Of a DNA stretch of 64,000 nucleotides, positions 17,796-27,254 are shown piece by piece. Source of the DNA: Vibrio cortegadensis (lineage in GTDB: Bacteria > Pseudomonadota > Gammaproteobacteria > Enterobacterales > Vibrionaceae); contig NZ_AP025472.1 in assembly GCF_024347395.1 (NCBI RefSeq), positions 248,001-312,000 of the forward strand, given 5' to 3'. Within the stretch, counting starts at the first letter, position 1. Each line of letters begins with the position of its first letter. Below the pieces are notes generated by a model, which was not told the DNA's origin, made no database searches, and saw only the letters and a list, made by a program, of their open reading frames with translations. The position numbers and the translations under genes were made by a program.

Positions 17796-19592
17796 ATGAT
17801 GAATGGAATAGAGATATTAATGCGCTGGTTTATTCGAAGCGCCATCGTTGGTGCACTGTGCTTGGCCTCAACGGCAGGCGCAGCGGACCTGACACTCAAC
17901 GAGCTACAAAATATTGACTTTAAACTGAATAAGGACAAAGAAGCAGTCATTATTGTTGAGTTAAGCTCACGCTCCATTGTGGTGGATGTGAAGAGAGGCT
18001 ATTTGAATGGAGAGCAATCAAAGGTCGATGCTTTGAAAAGTACGCCTCAAGGGTTACAAGTTGAGCTGATTAATACTCAGGTATCGGATGAGCAGCTCAA
18101 TATTATTGATGTAAAAGATTTCTCGACGATAGTAAATAATATCGAGGTATCGCGTAATAAACACAACACACAGCTCGACATTCGCGTATCGGAAGATTAT
18201 CAGTACAGTTATGCGTTAAAAGATCGTTTTCTAGAAGTGACGGTGAGTCCTGTTATAGAGCCCGTACCCGAAAAGAAACAGAGTATTTTAGATAAAGAGG
18301 GGAAGTTGATTTCACTTAATTTCCAAGATATTGCAGTACGAAACGTATTGCAGCTGATTGCCGATTACAATGATTTTAATTTGGTGGTGTCAGATTCGGT
18401 ATCTGGCAACTTAACGCTGCGTTTAGATTCAGTTTCATGGCAGCAAGCGCTTGATATTATTCTACAAGTTAAAGGGTTAGATAAAAGAGTCGAAGGTAGT
18501 GTCATTCTTGTCGCGCCTAAAGAAGAGTTGGATCTTCGTGAGCAGCGGGAACTAGAAAAGCTACGCATGAATGATGAACTTATTGAGCTTAAATCAGAAA
18601 TCCTCACCATCAACTTTGCTAAAGCATCAGATATCGCTGAGATGATCATGGGGGAGGGGGAAATCACGATGCTGTCTGAGCGCGGGTCCCTTACGATTGA
18701 CGAAAGAACCAATTCATTATTGATACGAGAGTTGCCAGAGAATATTGAAGTGATACGCAGCATTGTTACCTCACTAGATATTCCGGTGAAGCAAGTTCAA
18801 ATTGAAGCTAGGATCGTGACCGTCAAAGAGGGCAACCTTGATGAACTTGGGGTTCGTTGGGGGTTCTCATCCACTAATGGGTCTACAACAATTGGTGGTT
18901 CGCTTGAAAGTAACTTAGGCGCTATCGGTATTTACGATGGAGGTGGCAGTGATGGCGGTAGCGATGGTGGTGATGAAGGCAGTGGCGGCGTCAGTATTGA
19001 TGACTTTTTGAGTGTGAACCTTGCCGCCACATCGCCTAATGCTTCGAGTATTGCGTTCCAGGTGGCGAAATTAGGATCGGATACGCTGTTGGATTTAGAG
19101 CTTTCGGCATTGCAGCAAGAGTCAAAAGCCGAAATTATTTCTAGCCCTCGTTTAATCACCACCAATAAAAAACCAGCTTACATTGAACAAGGTACCGAAA
19201 TTCCATATTTAGAAGCGGCGTCGAGTGGAGCGACATCGGTATCATTTAAAAAAGCGGTTCTAAGTTTAAAGGTGACGCCACAGATCACGCCCGATAATCG
19301 TTTGGTGCTCGATTTGAGTGTAACCCAGGATCGTCCGGGCCAAGTGGTGAAAACGGGAACGGGAGAGGCAATTGCCATTGATACACAGAGAATTGGAACT
19401 CAAGTTCTGGTTAATAATGGGGAAACTGTGGTTTTAGGGGGGATTTTTCAGCACAGCGTGGTCAATAGCGTCGATAAAGTTCCACTGCTTGGAGACTTGC
19501 CATTATTAGGGGCACTTTTCCGCCGAAGCTATGAAAACATTGGGAAAAGTGAGCTTTTAATTTTCGTTACACCTAAGGTTGTAGTGCAATAA
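17796..19592 (+). CDS. pilQ: Type IV pilus outer-membrane secretin PilQ
   Basis: PilQ forms the outer-membrane channel through which the type IV pilus passes; in vibrios this is also used for DNA uptake. The 598 residues start with a signal peptide ending GAADL near residue 30. An AMIN domain follows, then a secretin N0/N1 region with ISLNFQDIAVRNVLQLIAD near 170, and the C-terminal secretin barrel with VPLLGDLPLLGALFR near 565. A Gly/Asp/Ser-rich loop (about residues 385-402) interrupts the secretin domain. ATG 17796 has no good ribosome-binding site; the in-frame ATG at 17820 behind GAG is an alternative that still keeps a signal peptide. Confidence 0.95.
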   Translation: MMNGIEILMRWFIRSAIVGALCLASTAGAADLTLNELQNIDFKLNKDKEAVIIVELSSRSIVVDVKRGYLNGEQSKVDALKSTPQGLQVELINTQVSDEQLNIIDVKDFSTIVNNIEVSRNKHNTQLDIRVSEDYQYSYALKDRFLEVTVSPVIEPVPEKKQSILDKEGKLISLNFQDIAVRNVLQLIADYNDFNLVVSDSVSGNLTLRLDSVSWQQALDIILQVKGLDKRVEGSVILVAPKEELDLREQRELEKLRMNDELIELKSEILTINFAKASDIAEMIMGEGEITMLSERGSLTIDERTNSLLIRELPENIEVIRSIVTSLDIPVKQVQIEARIVTVKEGNLDELGVRWGFSSTNGSTTIGGSLESNLGAIGIYDGGGSDGGSDGGDEGSGGVSIDDFLSVNLAATSPNASSIAFQVAKLGSDTLLDLELSALQQESKAEIISSPRLITTNKKPAYIEQGTEIPYLEAASSGATSVSFKKAVLSLKVTPQITPDNRLVLDLSVTQDRPGQVVKTGTGEAIAIDTQRIGTQVLVNNGETVVLGGIFQHSVVNSVDKVPLLGDLPLLGALFRRSYENIGKSELLIFVTPKVVVQ

Positions 19593-19689
19593 CTGCTAAA
19601 ATTTACGCCATAGATCAAAATATAATTTGCATTAGTGGCATCATACCTTGATAATTTCGGGTCTTATCACGAGATATCTGTGAGGAATT

Positions 19690-19741
19690 GGTGCCACAGG
19701 CCTTTATTATTTCAGTTTTTATACTGAACACCTTGTGGCGA
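19690..19741 (+). other. Potential leader hairpin upstream of aroK
   Basis: GCCACAGG at 19693-19700 can pair with CCTTGTGGC at 19731-19739 with one bulge. An inner TTCAG/CTGAA stem lies at 19711-19715 and 19724-19728. The structure lies 38 bp before the aroK start and may affect read-through from pilQ or aroK translation. There is no strong T-run after it, so I do not call a terminator. Confidence 0.45.
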
Positions 19742-19776
19742 TGTCATTGAATTAACGTTGTAAATTACTGCTAAAC

Positions 19777-20295
19777 ATGGCTGAGAAACGCAATATTTTT
19801 CTTGTTGGCCCGATGGGCGCCGGCAAAAGTACAATAGGTAGACACCTAGCATCCCAACTTCATATGGAGTTTTTGGACTCTGATACTGTAATCGAAGAGC
19901 GCACTGGCGCTGATATCGCTTGGGTATTCGATGTTGAGGGTGAGGAAGGTTTCCGTAAACGCGAAGAATCTGTAATCAACGATTTGACTCAAGAACAGGG
20001 TATTGTTCTTGCGACAGGTGGTGGTTCAGTGATGAGCAAAGAAAACCGTAACCGTCTATCTGCACGTGGTATCGTTGTATATCTTGAGACAACGATAGAA
20101 AAGCAACTTGCTCGCACTAACCGCGACAAGAAGCGTCCTTTACTTCAAACTGACAACCCACGCGAAGTTTTAGAAGACTTAGCAGTGGAACGCAATACAC
20201 TTTATGATGAAGTGGCGGACTATACGGTTCGTACTGACGATCAAAGTGCAAAAGTGGTAGCCAACCAGATCGTAAAAATGCTAGAAGAACGTTAA
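19777..20295 (+). CDS. aroK: Shikimate kinase I
   Basis: AroK phosphorylates shikimate in the aromatic amino acid pathway. It is 172 residues, the usual length. The Walker A motif GPMGAGKST lies at residues 11-19, the shikimate-binding DSD motif near 34 and GGGSV near 80. It sits in the conserved order pilQ-aroK-aroB-damX-dam, 24 bp upstream of aroB. Confidence 0.97.
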   Translation: MAEKRNIFLVGPMGAGKSTIGRHLASQLHMEFLDSDTVIEERTGADIAWVFDVEGEEGFRKREESVINDLTQEQGIVLATGGGSVMSKENRNRLSARGIVVYLETTIEKQLARTNRDKKRPLLQTDNPREVLEDLAVERNTLYDEVADYTVRTDDQSAKVVANQIVKMLEER

Positions 20296-20318
20296 GTTCA
20301 TTTTTTGGAGATCAAACC

Positions 20319-21407
20319 ATGGAACGGATTACGGTCAATCTAGCAGAGCGTAGCTACCCTATTTCTATTGGCGCCGGGTTATTTGACGACCCGGCGTACC
20401 TTTCTTATTTGTCGGCAAAACAAAAAGTCGTCGTGATCAGCAATGTGACCGTCGGGCCTTTGTATGCGGATAAAATCCTATCTTTACTTGAACACGTTGG
20501 ATGCCAAGCCTCTCTGCTTGAACTTCCTGATGGTGAGCAGTACAAAAGTCTTGATACGTTTAATTCAGTGATGAGCTATTTGCTGGATGGCAACTATGGA
20601 CGAGATGTTGTCGTGATCGCATTAGGTGGCGGAGTGATTGGTGATCTTGTGGGATTTTCGGCTGCGTGTTATCAGCGTGGTGTCGATTTCATTCAAATAC
20701 CAACGACACTCTTGTCGCAAGTAGACTCTTCTGTTGGCGGAAAAACAGCCGTTAACCATCCTATGGGTAAAAATATGATTGGGGCTTTTTATCAACCTCA
20801 GTCTGTCATTATCGATATCAACTGCTTATCAACGTTACCTGAGCGTGAATTCGCAGCGGGCATGGCGGAAGTGATTAAATACGGCATTATTTATGATGGC
20901 GAATTCTTCTCATGGTTGGATGAGCATTTAGAGGATTTATATCGTCTGGATGAAGAGACACTGATTACGGCAATTGCACGTTGTTGCGAAATTAAAGCTG
21001 AAGTCGTTGCACAAGATGAAAAAGAGTCTGGAATCAGAGCGTTATTGAACCTAGGTCATACATTTGGTCATGCGATTGAAGCGGAACTAGGTTATGGTAA
21101 TTGGCTGCATGGTGAAGCGGTTTCTTCAGGAACGGTCATGGCGGCGAAAACCGCGCAGTTACAAGGTCTTATTTCTCAGCAGCAGCTTGAACAAATCATC
21201 TCTATACTGAAGAAGGCGAAGTTACCAATACATACGCCAGAAAGCATGTCTTTTGATGATTTTATGAAACATATGATGCGAGACAAGAAAGTCCTTTCAG
21301 GGCAACTTCGCTTAGTTCTACCGACAGGAATCGGAAGTGCAAGTGTGGTCTCTGATGTTCCTGAGGCGATGATTCAGCAAGCAATCGATTTTTGCCGCAA
21401 CATATAA
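20319..21407 (+). CDS. aroB: 3-dehydroquinate synthase
   Basis: AroB converts DAHP to 3-dehydroquinate using NAD+ and a divalent metal. The 362-residue protein has the NAD-binding motif GGGVIGDLVGF near residue 105, DSSVGGKTAVN near 140 and the metal-ligand segment LNLGHTFGHAIE near 245. A TTGGAG ribosome-binding site precedes the ATG. It is co-directional with aroK and probably cotranscribed. Confidence 0.97.
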   Translation: MERITVNLAERSYPISIGAGLFDDPAYLSYLSAKQKVVVISNVTVGPLYADKILSLLEHVGCQASLLELPDGEQYKSLDTFNSVMSYLLDGNYGRDVVVIALGGGVIGDLVGFSAACYQRGVDFIQIPTTLLSQVDSSVGGKTAVNHPMGKNMIGAFYQPQSVIIDINCLSTLPEREFAAGMAEVIKYGIIYDGEFFSWLDEHLEDLYRLDEETLITAIARCCEIKAEVVAQDEKESGIRALLNLGHTFGHAIEAELGYGNWLHGEAVSSGTVMAAKTAQLQGLISQQQLEQIISILKKAKLPIHTPESMSFDDFMKHMMRDKKVLSGQLRLVLPTGIGSASVVSDVPEAMIQQAIDFCRNI

Positions 21408-21524
21408 TAATGATGGACTCTTTGCTTTTCTCGCATCATCGGGGTGAGTGAACGTCCTTCTTGTTTGTGCTTTTATATCGCAATCAATCCATAATTGCGA
21501 ATACCTAGCCAGTAGGGATGTTAG

Positions 21525-23120
21525 ATGAGTTTGGCTCATGAAATGCGAGTATTAGAATTAGAATCTCAGATAGAGTTGCTAGAACGACTGCAGCTCTTGA
21601 CGAACTTTGGTTCTAATTTGATTACCGTAGATGGTGGTAAAGGTTCAGGTAAATCTTGGTTAGCCCAACGTTATTTAGAAGCGTGGGCTCAAGATCAAAA
21701 CCAATGTTTGTTACTTTGTCATCCGAGCCAAAATGATGAGCAACACCGTGCGATGTTGCTGAGTCAGTTAGTCTCTGATCCATTATTTAATCAACACGAT
21801 CCTCTCGTTGATAGCTTACAACGCCTGTTAGATGGTGATGCTGTCGATGTGGTGATCGTGATTGATGATGCTCATTTGTTGAGTGAAATCTTAGTTTCTG
21901 AACTATGGTTATTGGTTTTAGAAGCGCAGCATAATAGCTTGTGGAATATCAATGTCGTCCTCTTTACAGAATCGAACTGTTTAGATCCTTTACTTACTCG
22001 CTTAAGTTATGGGCAAGAACATAAACCGATCGACATTGAAATTGATGCATTGTCAGCCAGGGAGGCCGAACAGTTTTTTGAATCATTAGTGGTACGTTAT
22101 GTTGCTGATGATATGGAGAAACGAGTTCGTTCAGCATTCAAAAAAACAAAACCATTACCCGGTGAGTTAATGGCTTTGGGGGATCTGAAAGTGGAAAAAA
22201 GGATTATTATTCAGGCAATGGTGGGTTCGCCAGTTCGAATTGCGATGGTAGTCTTGTTGCTCATCATCATGATTGGGGGTGGTTATTGGTGGTTGTTAAG
22301 TCAGCCAATGCCAGAAGATCCTGAGCAAGCCATTGTACCCAATTTAGAGTTAACGGTCGTCTCAGAACCTGAGGCGAGCTTATCTGCATCGACGTCGTCT
22401 ACATCGAGCTCGGTTAACCGCCTAAATCAAGAGGCTGAGGTGGATGACAACTACGCAGGGGCTGAAGATGATTCTTTAGCATTGCCGCCTAACGTCGTAA
22501 GTAAAACAGCAAGTGTTGGATTTACAGAGCCTTCTCAACAGAGAGTGGTGATCACATCAGATGTGGTTGATGCCCTGTTAGATGGTAAGTCCGATAGCAT
22601 TGGTCGCGATGTGATTGAGACTGACGCCGCTGATACCAGCTCAGTTGATACTAGCGTAATTGATAATGCTGTCGCGGATGCTATGAAGAGATCACAACAA
22701 GCAGCAGAGCCTGTTGTTGACTCGACTGAAGCCGCAGACACGCAAAGTGCTATTGCAGACGCAACAGCCGCGATTGCAGTAAATGAAGAGCAAGCTGCTC
22801 CGAACAAAGTCATCACCTTCTCCTTTGCGAGAGATGAGCTGAAAGCCTTGTCACCACGCAGCTATACACTTCAGCTTGCCGCAATGAACTCTATGGAAGA
22901 TGTTCAAGTATTTATTGAAGATAACAATATCCAGCAGCAAGTTCGTGTGTATCCAACCGCTCGTAATGGTCAAGATTGGTATATTGTGACCTATCAAGAT
23001 TATCCAACCATTCAATTGGCTCGAGATGCGGTAGAAACGCTACCAAAAGCGCTTCAAAATCTTGGTCCTTGGGCTAAATCTATGAATCAAGTACATAGAG
23101 AGATAGAACGTGCGAAATAA
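21525..23120 (+). CDS. damX: Cell-division SPOR-domain protein DamX
   Basis: DamX is an inner-membrane protein recruited to the septum through its SPOR domain, which binds denuded peptidoglycan. The 531 residues comprise an N-terminal ExeA-like AAA ATPase region (P-loop GGKGSGKSW near residue 38), one membrane segment near residues 232-257, a long acidic Ser/Thr/Ala-rich periplasmic linker and a C-terminal SPOR domain (about 440-520, RSYTLQLAAMNS). The AAA region is longer than in E. coli DamX but typical for vibrios. It lies between aroB and dam as usual. Confidence 0.93.
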   Translation: MSLAHEMRVLELESQIELLERLQLLTNFGSNLITVDGGKGSGKSWLAQRYLEAWAQDQNQCLLLCHPSQNDEQHRAMLLSQLVSDPLFNQHDPLVDSLQRLLDGDAVDVVIVIDDAHLLSEILVSELWLLVLEAQHNSLWNINVVLFTESNCLDPLLTRLSYGQEHKPIDIEIDALSAREAEQFFESLVVRYVADDMEKRVRSAFKKTKPLPGELMALGDLKVEKRIIIQAMVGSPVRIAMVVLLLIIMIGGGYWWLLSQPMPEDPEQAIVPNLELTVVSEPEASLSASTSSTSSSVNRLNQEAEVDDNYAGAEDDSLALPPNVVSKTASVGFTEPSQQRVVITSDVVDALLDGKSDSIGRDVIETDAADTSSVDTSVIDNAVADAMKRSQQAAEPVVDSTEAADTQSAIADATAAIAVNEEQAAPNKVITFSFARDELKALSPRSYTLQLAAMNSMEDVQVFIEDNNIQQQVRVYPTARNGQDWYIVTYQDYPTIQLARDAVETLPKALQNLGPWAKSMNQVHREIERAK

Positions 23121-23189
23121 CACTGAGCTTCTTGGCAAAATATGTTACATTCCGCAGCCTTATTTTGTGGTTGGTAAGTAGAGCGGTAA

Positions 23190-24044
23190 ATGAAAAAGCA
23201 GAGAGCATTTCTAAAATGGGCTGGTGGTAAATATGGCCTAGTTGAGGACATACAGCGTCATCTGCCGCCTGCACGTAAATTAGTCGAGCCTTTTGTTGGG
23301 GCTGGCTCCGTGTTTTTAAACACCGATTACGATCACTACCTTCTCGCCGATATTAACCCTGATCTGATTAATTTGTATAATCTGATTAAGGAGTCTCCTC
23401 AAGCTTACATTACGGAAGCAAAACGTTTTTTCACGCCTGAATATAATCGCAAAGAAGTATACCTAGACGTTCGAGCGCAATTTAATCAAACGGATGATAT
23501 TTTTTATCGCTCGTTGGCTTTTCTGTATATGAACCGTTTTGGTTTCAATGGTCTATGTCGTTATAACAAAAAGGGTGGGTTTAATGTCCCATTTGGATCG
23601 TATAAAAAACCGTACTTCCCTGAAAAAGAACTGATCTTCTTTGCTGAGAAAGCGAAGAAAGCGACTTTTGTATGTGAAGGTTATTCAGAAACCTTTAGTC
23701 GAGCACGTAAAGGTTGTGTTGTGTATTGCGATCCGCCTTATGCTCCGCTGTCGACAACCGCTAACTTCACCTCATACGCAGGAAATGGTTTTTCGCTCGA
23801 TGATCAAGCAGCGCTTGCTGATGTCGCAGAAAAAGCCGCATTTGAACGTGGGATCCCTGTGCTTATCTCCAATCACGACACAACGTTGACTCGACGTTTG
23901 TATCATGGTGCAGAGCTTAATGTGGTGAAAGTAAAGCGTACCATCAGCCGAAATGGTGGTAGCCGTAATAAAGTCGATGAATTATTGGCACTTTTTCATG
24001 ATCAGCAGAATGCTTTAACCCAAGAGCCATCTAGCGAAAGCTAA
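23190..24044 (+). CDS. dam: DNA adenine methylase (GATC)
   Basis: Dam methylates adenine in GATC and serves mismatch repair, replication control and, in Vibrio, origin licensing. The 284 residues have the SAM-binding motif VEPFVGAGSVFLN near residue 32, the catalytic DPPY motif (VYCDPPYAPL near 180) and an N-terminal KWAGGKYGL segment typical of alpha-group Dam enzymes. It is 70 bp downstream of damX and upstream of rpe. Confidence 0.97.
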   Translation: MKKQRAFLKWAGGKYGLVEDIQRHLPPARKLVEPFVGAGSVFLNTDYDHYLLADINPDLINLYNLIKESPQAYITEAKRFFTPEYNRKEVYLDVRAQFNQTDDIFYRSLAFLYMNRFGFNGLCRYNKKGGFNVPFGSYKKPYFPEKELIFFAEKAKKATFVCEGYSETFSRARKGCVVYCDPPYAPLSTTANFTSYAGNGFSLDDQAALADVAEKAAFERGIPVLISNHDTTLTRRLYHGAELNVVKVKRTISRNGGSRNKVDELLALFHDQQNALTQEPSSES

Positions 24045-24169
24045 CATTTCTCCAACTATATGACCTCAAAGCTAGGATCTAAACGATTGCTTAGGTAGAA
24101 TTGCGCCCGAAATTTGTCGCAACTCACTCACATTTTGTGAGCCAACTTATTAGCCTTAAGAGGTCAGGT

Positions 24170-24844
24170 ATGAAAGATTTTCTCATTGCACCATCTATTC
24201 TCTCTGCAGATTTTGCTCGTCTTGGTCAAGATGTAGAAAAAGTACTCGCTGATGGTGCTGATGTTGTTCACTTTGATGTAATGGACAACCACTATGTACC
24301 TAACCTAACTTTTGGTGCGCCAATCTGTAAAGCACTTCGCGATTACGGTATTACAGCTCCAATTGATGTTCACCTAATGGTTAAGCCAGTGGATAGCATT
24401 GTTCCAGAGTTTGCAAAAGCAGGCGCAACGATGATCACTTTCCATGTGGAAGCGTCTGAGCATATCGATCGCACTCTTCAACTGATAAAAGAAAATGGCT
24501 GTAAAGCGGGTGTTGTCTTAAACCCTGCGACGCCACTTTCTTGCTTGGATTACATCATGGATAAAGTGGATATGATTCTACTGATGTCTGTGAATCCAGG
24601 TTTTGGTGGTCAATCTTTCATTCCAAACACGTTAGATAAGCTACGCGCCGTTCGTAAAATGATTGATGAGTCAGGCCGTGAAATCCGCTTAGAAATTGAT
24701 GGCGGTGTTAAAGTAGATAACATCCGTGAAATTGCAGAAGCGGGTGCCGATATGTTTGTTGCGGGTTCTGCTATTTTTAATCGTCCTGATTACAAAGAAG
24801 TGATTGACGAAATGCGTGCAGAGCTTGCAAAAGTTAAGCGTTAA
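24170..24844 (+). CDS. rpe: Ribulose-5-phosphate 3-epimerase
   Basis: Rpe interconverts ribulose-5-phosphate and xylulose-5-phosphate in the pentose phosphate pathway. It is 224 residues from the ATG at 24170, which is preceded by AGAGGTCAGG. The frame is open to 24101, but the extra 23 residues are not family-like. Motifs are the start IAPSILSADFARLG, the catalytic HFDVMDNHYVPNLTFG near residue 35 and the phosphate-binding DGGV near 178. Confidence 0.97.
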   Translation: MKDFLIAPSILSADFARLGQDVEKVLADGADVVHFDVMDNHYVPNLTFGAPICKALRDYGITAPIDVHLMVKPVDSIVPEFAKAGATMITFHVEASEHIDRTLQLIKENGCKAGVVLNPATPLSCLDYIMDKVDMILLMSVNPGFGGQSFIPNTLDKLRAVRKMIDESGREIRLEIDGGVKVDNIREIAEAGADMFVAGSAIFNRPDYKEVIDEMRAELAKVKR

Positions 24845-24897
24845 TCGTAAAAATAGATGATGGTAATCGGACGACTTGTTTTGATTACCTTTGATAT

Positions 24898-24922
24898 AAG
24901 GAGCGAACTGTCGCTCCTTTTT
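24898..24922 (+). terminator. Rho-independent terminator after rpe
   Basis: The stem AAGGAGCGA (24898-24906) pairs with TCGCTCCTT (24911-24919), with a 4-nt loop and a run of T. It lies 53 bp after the rpe stop, just before gph, so gph may depend on read-through or its own promoter. Confidence 0.75.
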
Positions 24923-24959
24923 AGTTTTCCAACCAAAATACGACGCTAGGAAGCTCACC

Positions 24960-25646
24960 ATGACCCTGAGTAACATTAAACTTATTGCCTTTGATTTAGA
25001 CGGAACATTGCTTGATAGCGTGCCTGATTTAGCGGTCGCAGCGGATAAGGCGTGTCAGTCACTAGGTTTTCCTGCCGTTACAGAAGATCAAGTTCGTGAT
25101 TATGTTGGCAATGGGGCGGATATTTTGATTGGCCGTGCGCTAAGCCAAAGCTTGGATATCAACCCAGAGTTGAGTGATGAACTAAAAGCGGATGCTCGTA
25201 TCCGATTCGATGAGTTTTACGCACAAGGCGGGCATAAACTGAGTCATCTGTATTCAAACGTCCAACAAACATTGAAAACACTGCACCAAGCGGGCTTTAT
25301 ATTGGCGTTAGTCACCAATAAACCATCAGTCTTTGTGCCGGAGGTATTGGCGCAACATGATATCGGCAAGTACTTTACCGATGTCATCGGTGGCGATTCA
25401 TTTCCGGTTCGTAAGCCAGACCCTATTGCATTGAATTGGTTACTTGAAAAACACAGCGTCAGTGCTGAACAGATGTTGATGGTTGGCGACTCAAAAAATG
25501 ACATTTTAGCGGCTAAGAACGCGGGCTGTGCTTCATTTGGTTTGACGTATGGTTATAACCATGGCGAACCAATTTCAGCCTCAAACCCAGACTATATCGC
25601 TGATGATATTCAACAATTAGTCGATGTTGTTATGGTTTCTGCCTAA
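24960..25646 (+). CDS. gph: Phosphoglycolate phosphatase
   Basis: Gph removes 2-phosphoglycolate, which arises from repair of 3'-phosphoglycolate DNA ends. It is a HAD-superfamily phosphatase of 228 residues. The nucleophile motif FDLDGTLLDS lies at residues 11-20, motif II is LVTNKP near 117, and the motif III/IV segment KPDP...MVGDSKNDILAA lies near 155-185. It lies between rpe and trpS, the usual enterobacterial and Vibrio order. Confidence 0.95.
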   Translation: MTLSNIKLIAFDLDGTLLDSVPDLAVAADKACQSLGFPAVTEDQVRDYVGNGADILIGRALSQSLDINPELSDELKADARIRFDEFYAQGGHKLSHLYSNVQQTLKTLHQAGFILALVTNKPSVFVPEVLAQHDIGKYFTDVIGGDSFPVRKPDPIALNWLLEKHSVSAEQMLMVGDSKNDILAAKNAGCASFGLTYGYNHGEPISASNPDYIADDIQQLVDVVMVSA

Positions 25647-25794
25647 AGCGGCGAAAAGTTGACAACTTCGACTAGTAAAATACTCGCCAATGAGTACACT
25701 GCAAAGACCGTATATCATAAGTAAGTACGGTTTAATTTAATATAGAATTCATTTCAATTCTCAGTTTGAAAGTTAGTAATAAGGAATCACAACT

Positions 25795-26814
25795 ATGAGC
25801 AAACCCATCGTATTAAGTGGTGTTCAACCGTCTGGTGAACTAAGTATCGGTAACTACTTGGGTGCTCTACGTCAATGGCAACAGATGCAAGACGACTATG
25901 ATTGCCAATACTGTGTTGTTGATCTTCATGCGATCACCGTTCGCCAAGATCCTAAAGCGCTGCATGAAGCAACGTTAGATGCATTAGCAATTTGTCTCGC
26001 GGTTGGTGTTGATCCTAAGAAGAGCACGCTATTTGTTCAGTCTCACGTACCAGAGCATGCTCAGCTTGGTTGGCTTCTAAATTGCTACACTCAAATGGGA
26101 GAGCTGAGCCGTATGACTCAGTTCAAAGATAAATCAAAACGTTACGCTAATGACATTAATGCTGGCTTGTTCAACTACCCAGTATTAATGGCGGCAGATA
26201 TTTTACTTTATGGTGCGCACCAAGTTCCTGTAGGCAGCGATCAGAAGCAGCATTTAGAATTGGCTCGTGATATCGCTAACCGTTTTAACAATTTATACGG
26301 AAGTGAAGAGCAAGGTATTTTCCAAGTGCCAGAACCGTACATTCCAACAGTGAATGCTCGGGTTATGAGCCTGCAAGATGCAACGAAGAAAATGTCTAAG
26401 TCGGATGATAATCGTAAGAACGTCATTACTTTGCTTGAAGACCCGAAATCGATTCAGAAGAAGATCAACAAAGCGCAGACAGATGCCGAAACTCCACCAC
26501 GTATTGCACATGATTGGGAAAACAAAGCCGGTATTTCGAACCTAATGGGTCTGTACTCTGCGGCAACAGGTAAAACGTTCGAAGAGATCGAAGCTCAATA
26601 CCAAGGCGTAGAGATGTACGGACCGTTTAAGAAGGATGTTGGTGCGGCATTAATTGAAATGCTCACTCCTATCCAGTCTGAATATCATCGTATCCGTGCC
26701 GATCGAGCTTACATGGATGAAGTGATGAAAGCTGGTGCTGAAAAAGCATCTGAACGCGCGGCAGTCACGCTGAAAAAAGCGTATGAAGCGGTCGGATTCG
26801 TTACTCGCCCATAG
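25795..26814 (+). CDS. trpS: Tryptophanyl-tRNA synthetase
   Basis: TrpS charges tRNA-Trp. The 339-residue class I synthetase has the HIGH-equivalent motif SGELSIGNYLGAL near residue 12 and the KMSKS loop KKMSKSDDN near residue 197. Length and motifs are normal. A strong terminator follows it and separates it from the porin locus. Confidence 0.97.
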   Translation: MSKPIVLSGVQPSGELSIGNYLGALRQWQQMQDDYDCQYCVVDLHAITVRQDPKALHEATLDALAICLAVGVDPKKSTLFVQSHVPEHAQLGWLLNCYTQMGELSRMTQFKDKSKRYANDINAGLFNYPVLMAADILLYGAHQVPVGSDQKQHLELARDIANRFNNLYGSEEQGIFQVPEPYIPTVNARVMSLQDATKKMSKSDDNRKNVITLLEDPKSIQKKINKAQTDAETPPRIAHDWENKAGISNLMGLYSAATGKTFEEIEAQYQGVEMYGPFKKDVGAALIEMLTPIQSEYHRIRADRAYMDEVMKAGAEKASERAAVTLKKAYEAVGFVTRP

Positions 26815-26838
26815 ATTTAACGCTTTTTGAGTATTTAT

Positions 26839-26868
26839 AAAAAACCACCTTACATTAGGTGGTTTTTT
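26839..26868 (+). terminator. Rho-independent terminator after trpS
   Basis: The stem AAAAAACCACCT (26839-26850) pairs with AGGTGGTTTTTT (26857-26868), 25 bp after trpS. Confidence 0.88.
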
Positions 26869-27254
26869 ATTAGGTGTCGCTAAATTACTGATTATTCAAA
26901 GTTGTATGATTTATAAAACCGGGATCTAGATCAAGATAATGCAATCTGTTAAAGATAATTCTCATAATAATACCTATTTCTGTTGAAACGATATTTCTCG
27001 TCATAAAGTTGCATTCTCAAGCGTGATGTCAATCGCACAAAATATGGATGTGACTTCTTATTGTCATACTAAAGTGTGATATTCGACTTTCTCTCAGTAT
27101 TTAGAGCCTTTACTCCGCGCGTGTTTATGTGTGCTGCCGTCAATTTGAAAGCTTGATTTGTCTATTCATGCCTTTTATTGATTTGTGCTCTCTATTGGTG
27201 AGGCGAACATCTAATAATCATACGAAATGAATATGAGTCAACAAGGACATTGAT
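26869..27254 (+). promoter_or_regulatory. Long regulatory leader of the porin-nuclease locus
   Basis: This 386-bp AT-rich region has no ORF. It holds two stretches resembling the CRP consensus TGTGA-N6-TCACA. One at 26919-26936 has the core GATCTAGATCA. The other is at 27022-27037, CGTGA-TGTCAA-TCGCA, with 8 of 10 half-site positions matching. Both could be chance. The length suggests substantial regulation of the porin gene. I looked for a PhoB box of two CTGTCAT repeats and found none convincing. Confidence 0.4.

Noticed and set aside
25660..25760. Hairpin ACCGTA/TACGGT between gph and trpS as a terminator
   Set aside because: The stem is only six pairs with a 13-nt loop, and the following stretch is not a real T-run.
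26900..27100. Possible PhoB box or Fur box upstream of the porin
   Set aside because: TTGTCAT at 27061 has no second CTGTCAT repeat at the right spacing, and the GATAAT run near 26957 matches only about half of a Fur box.
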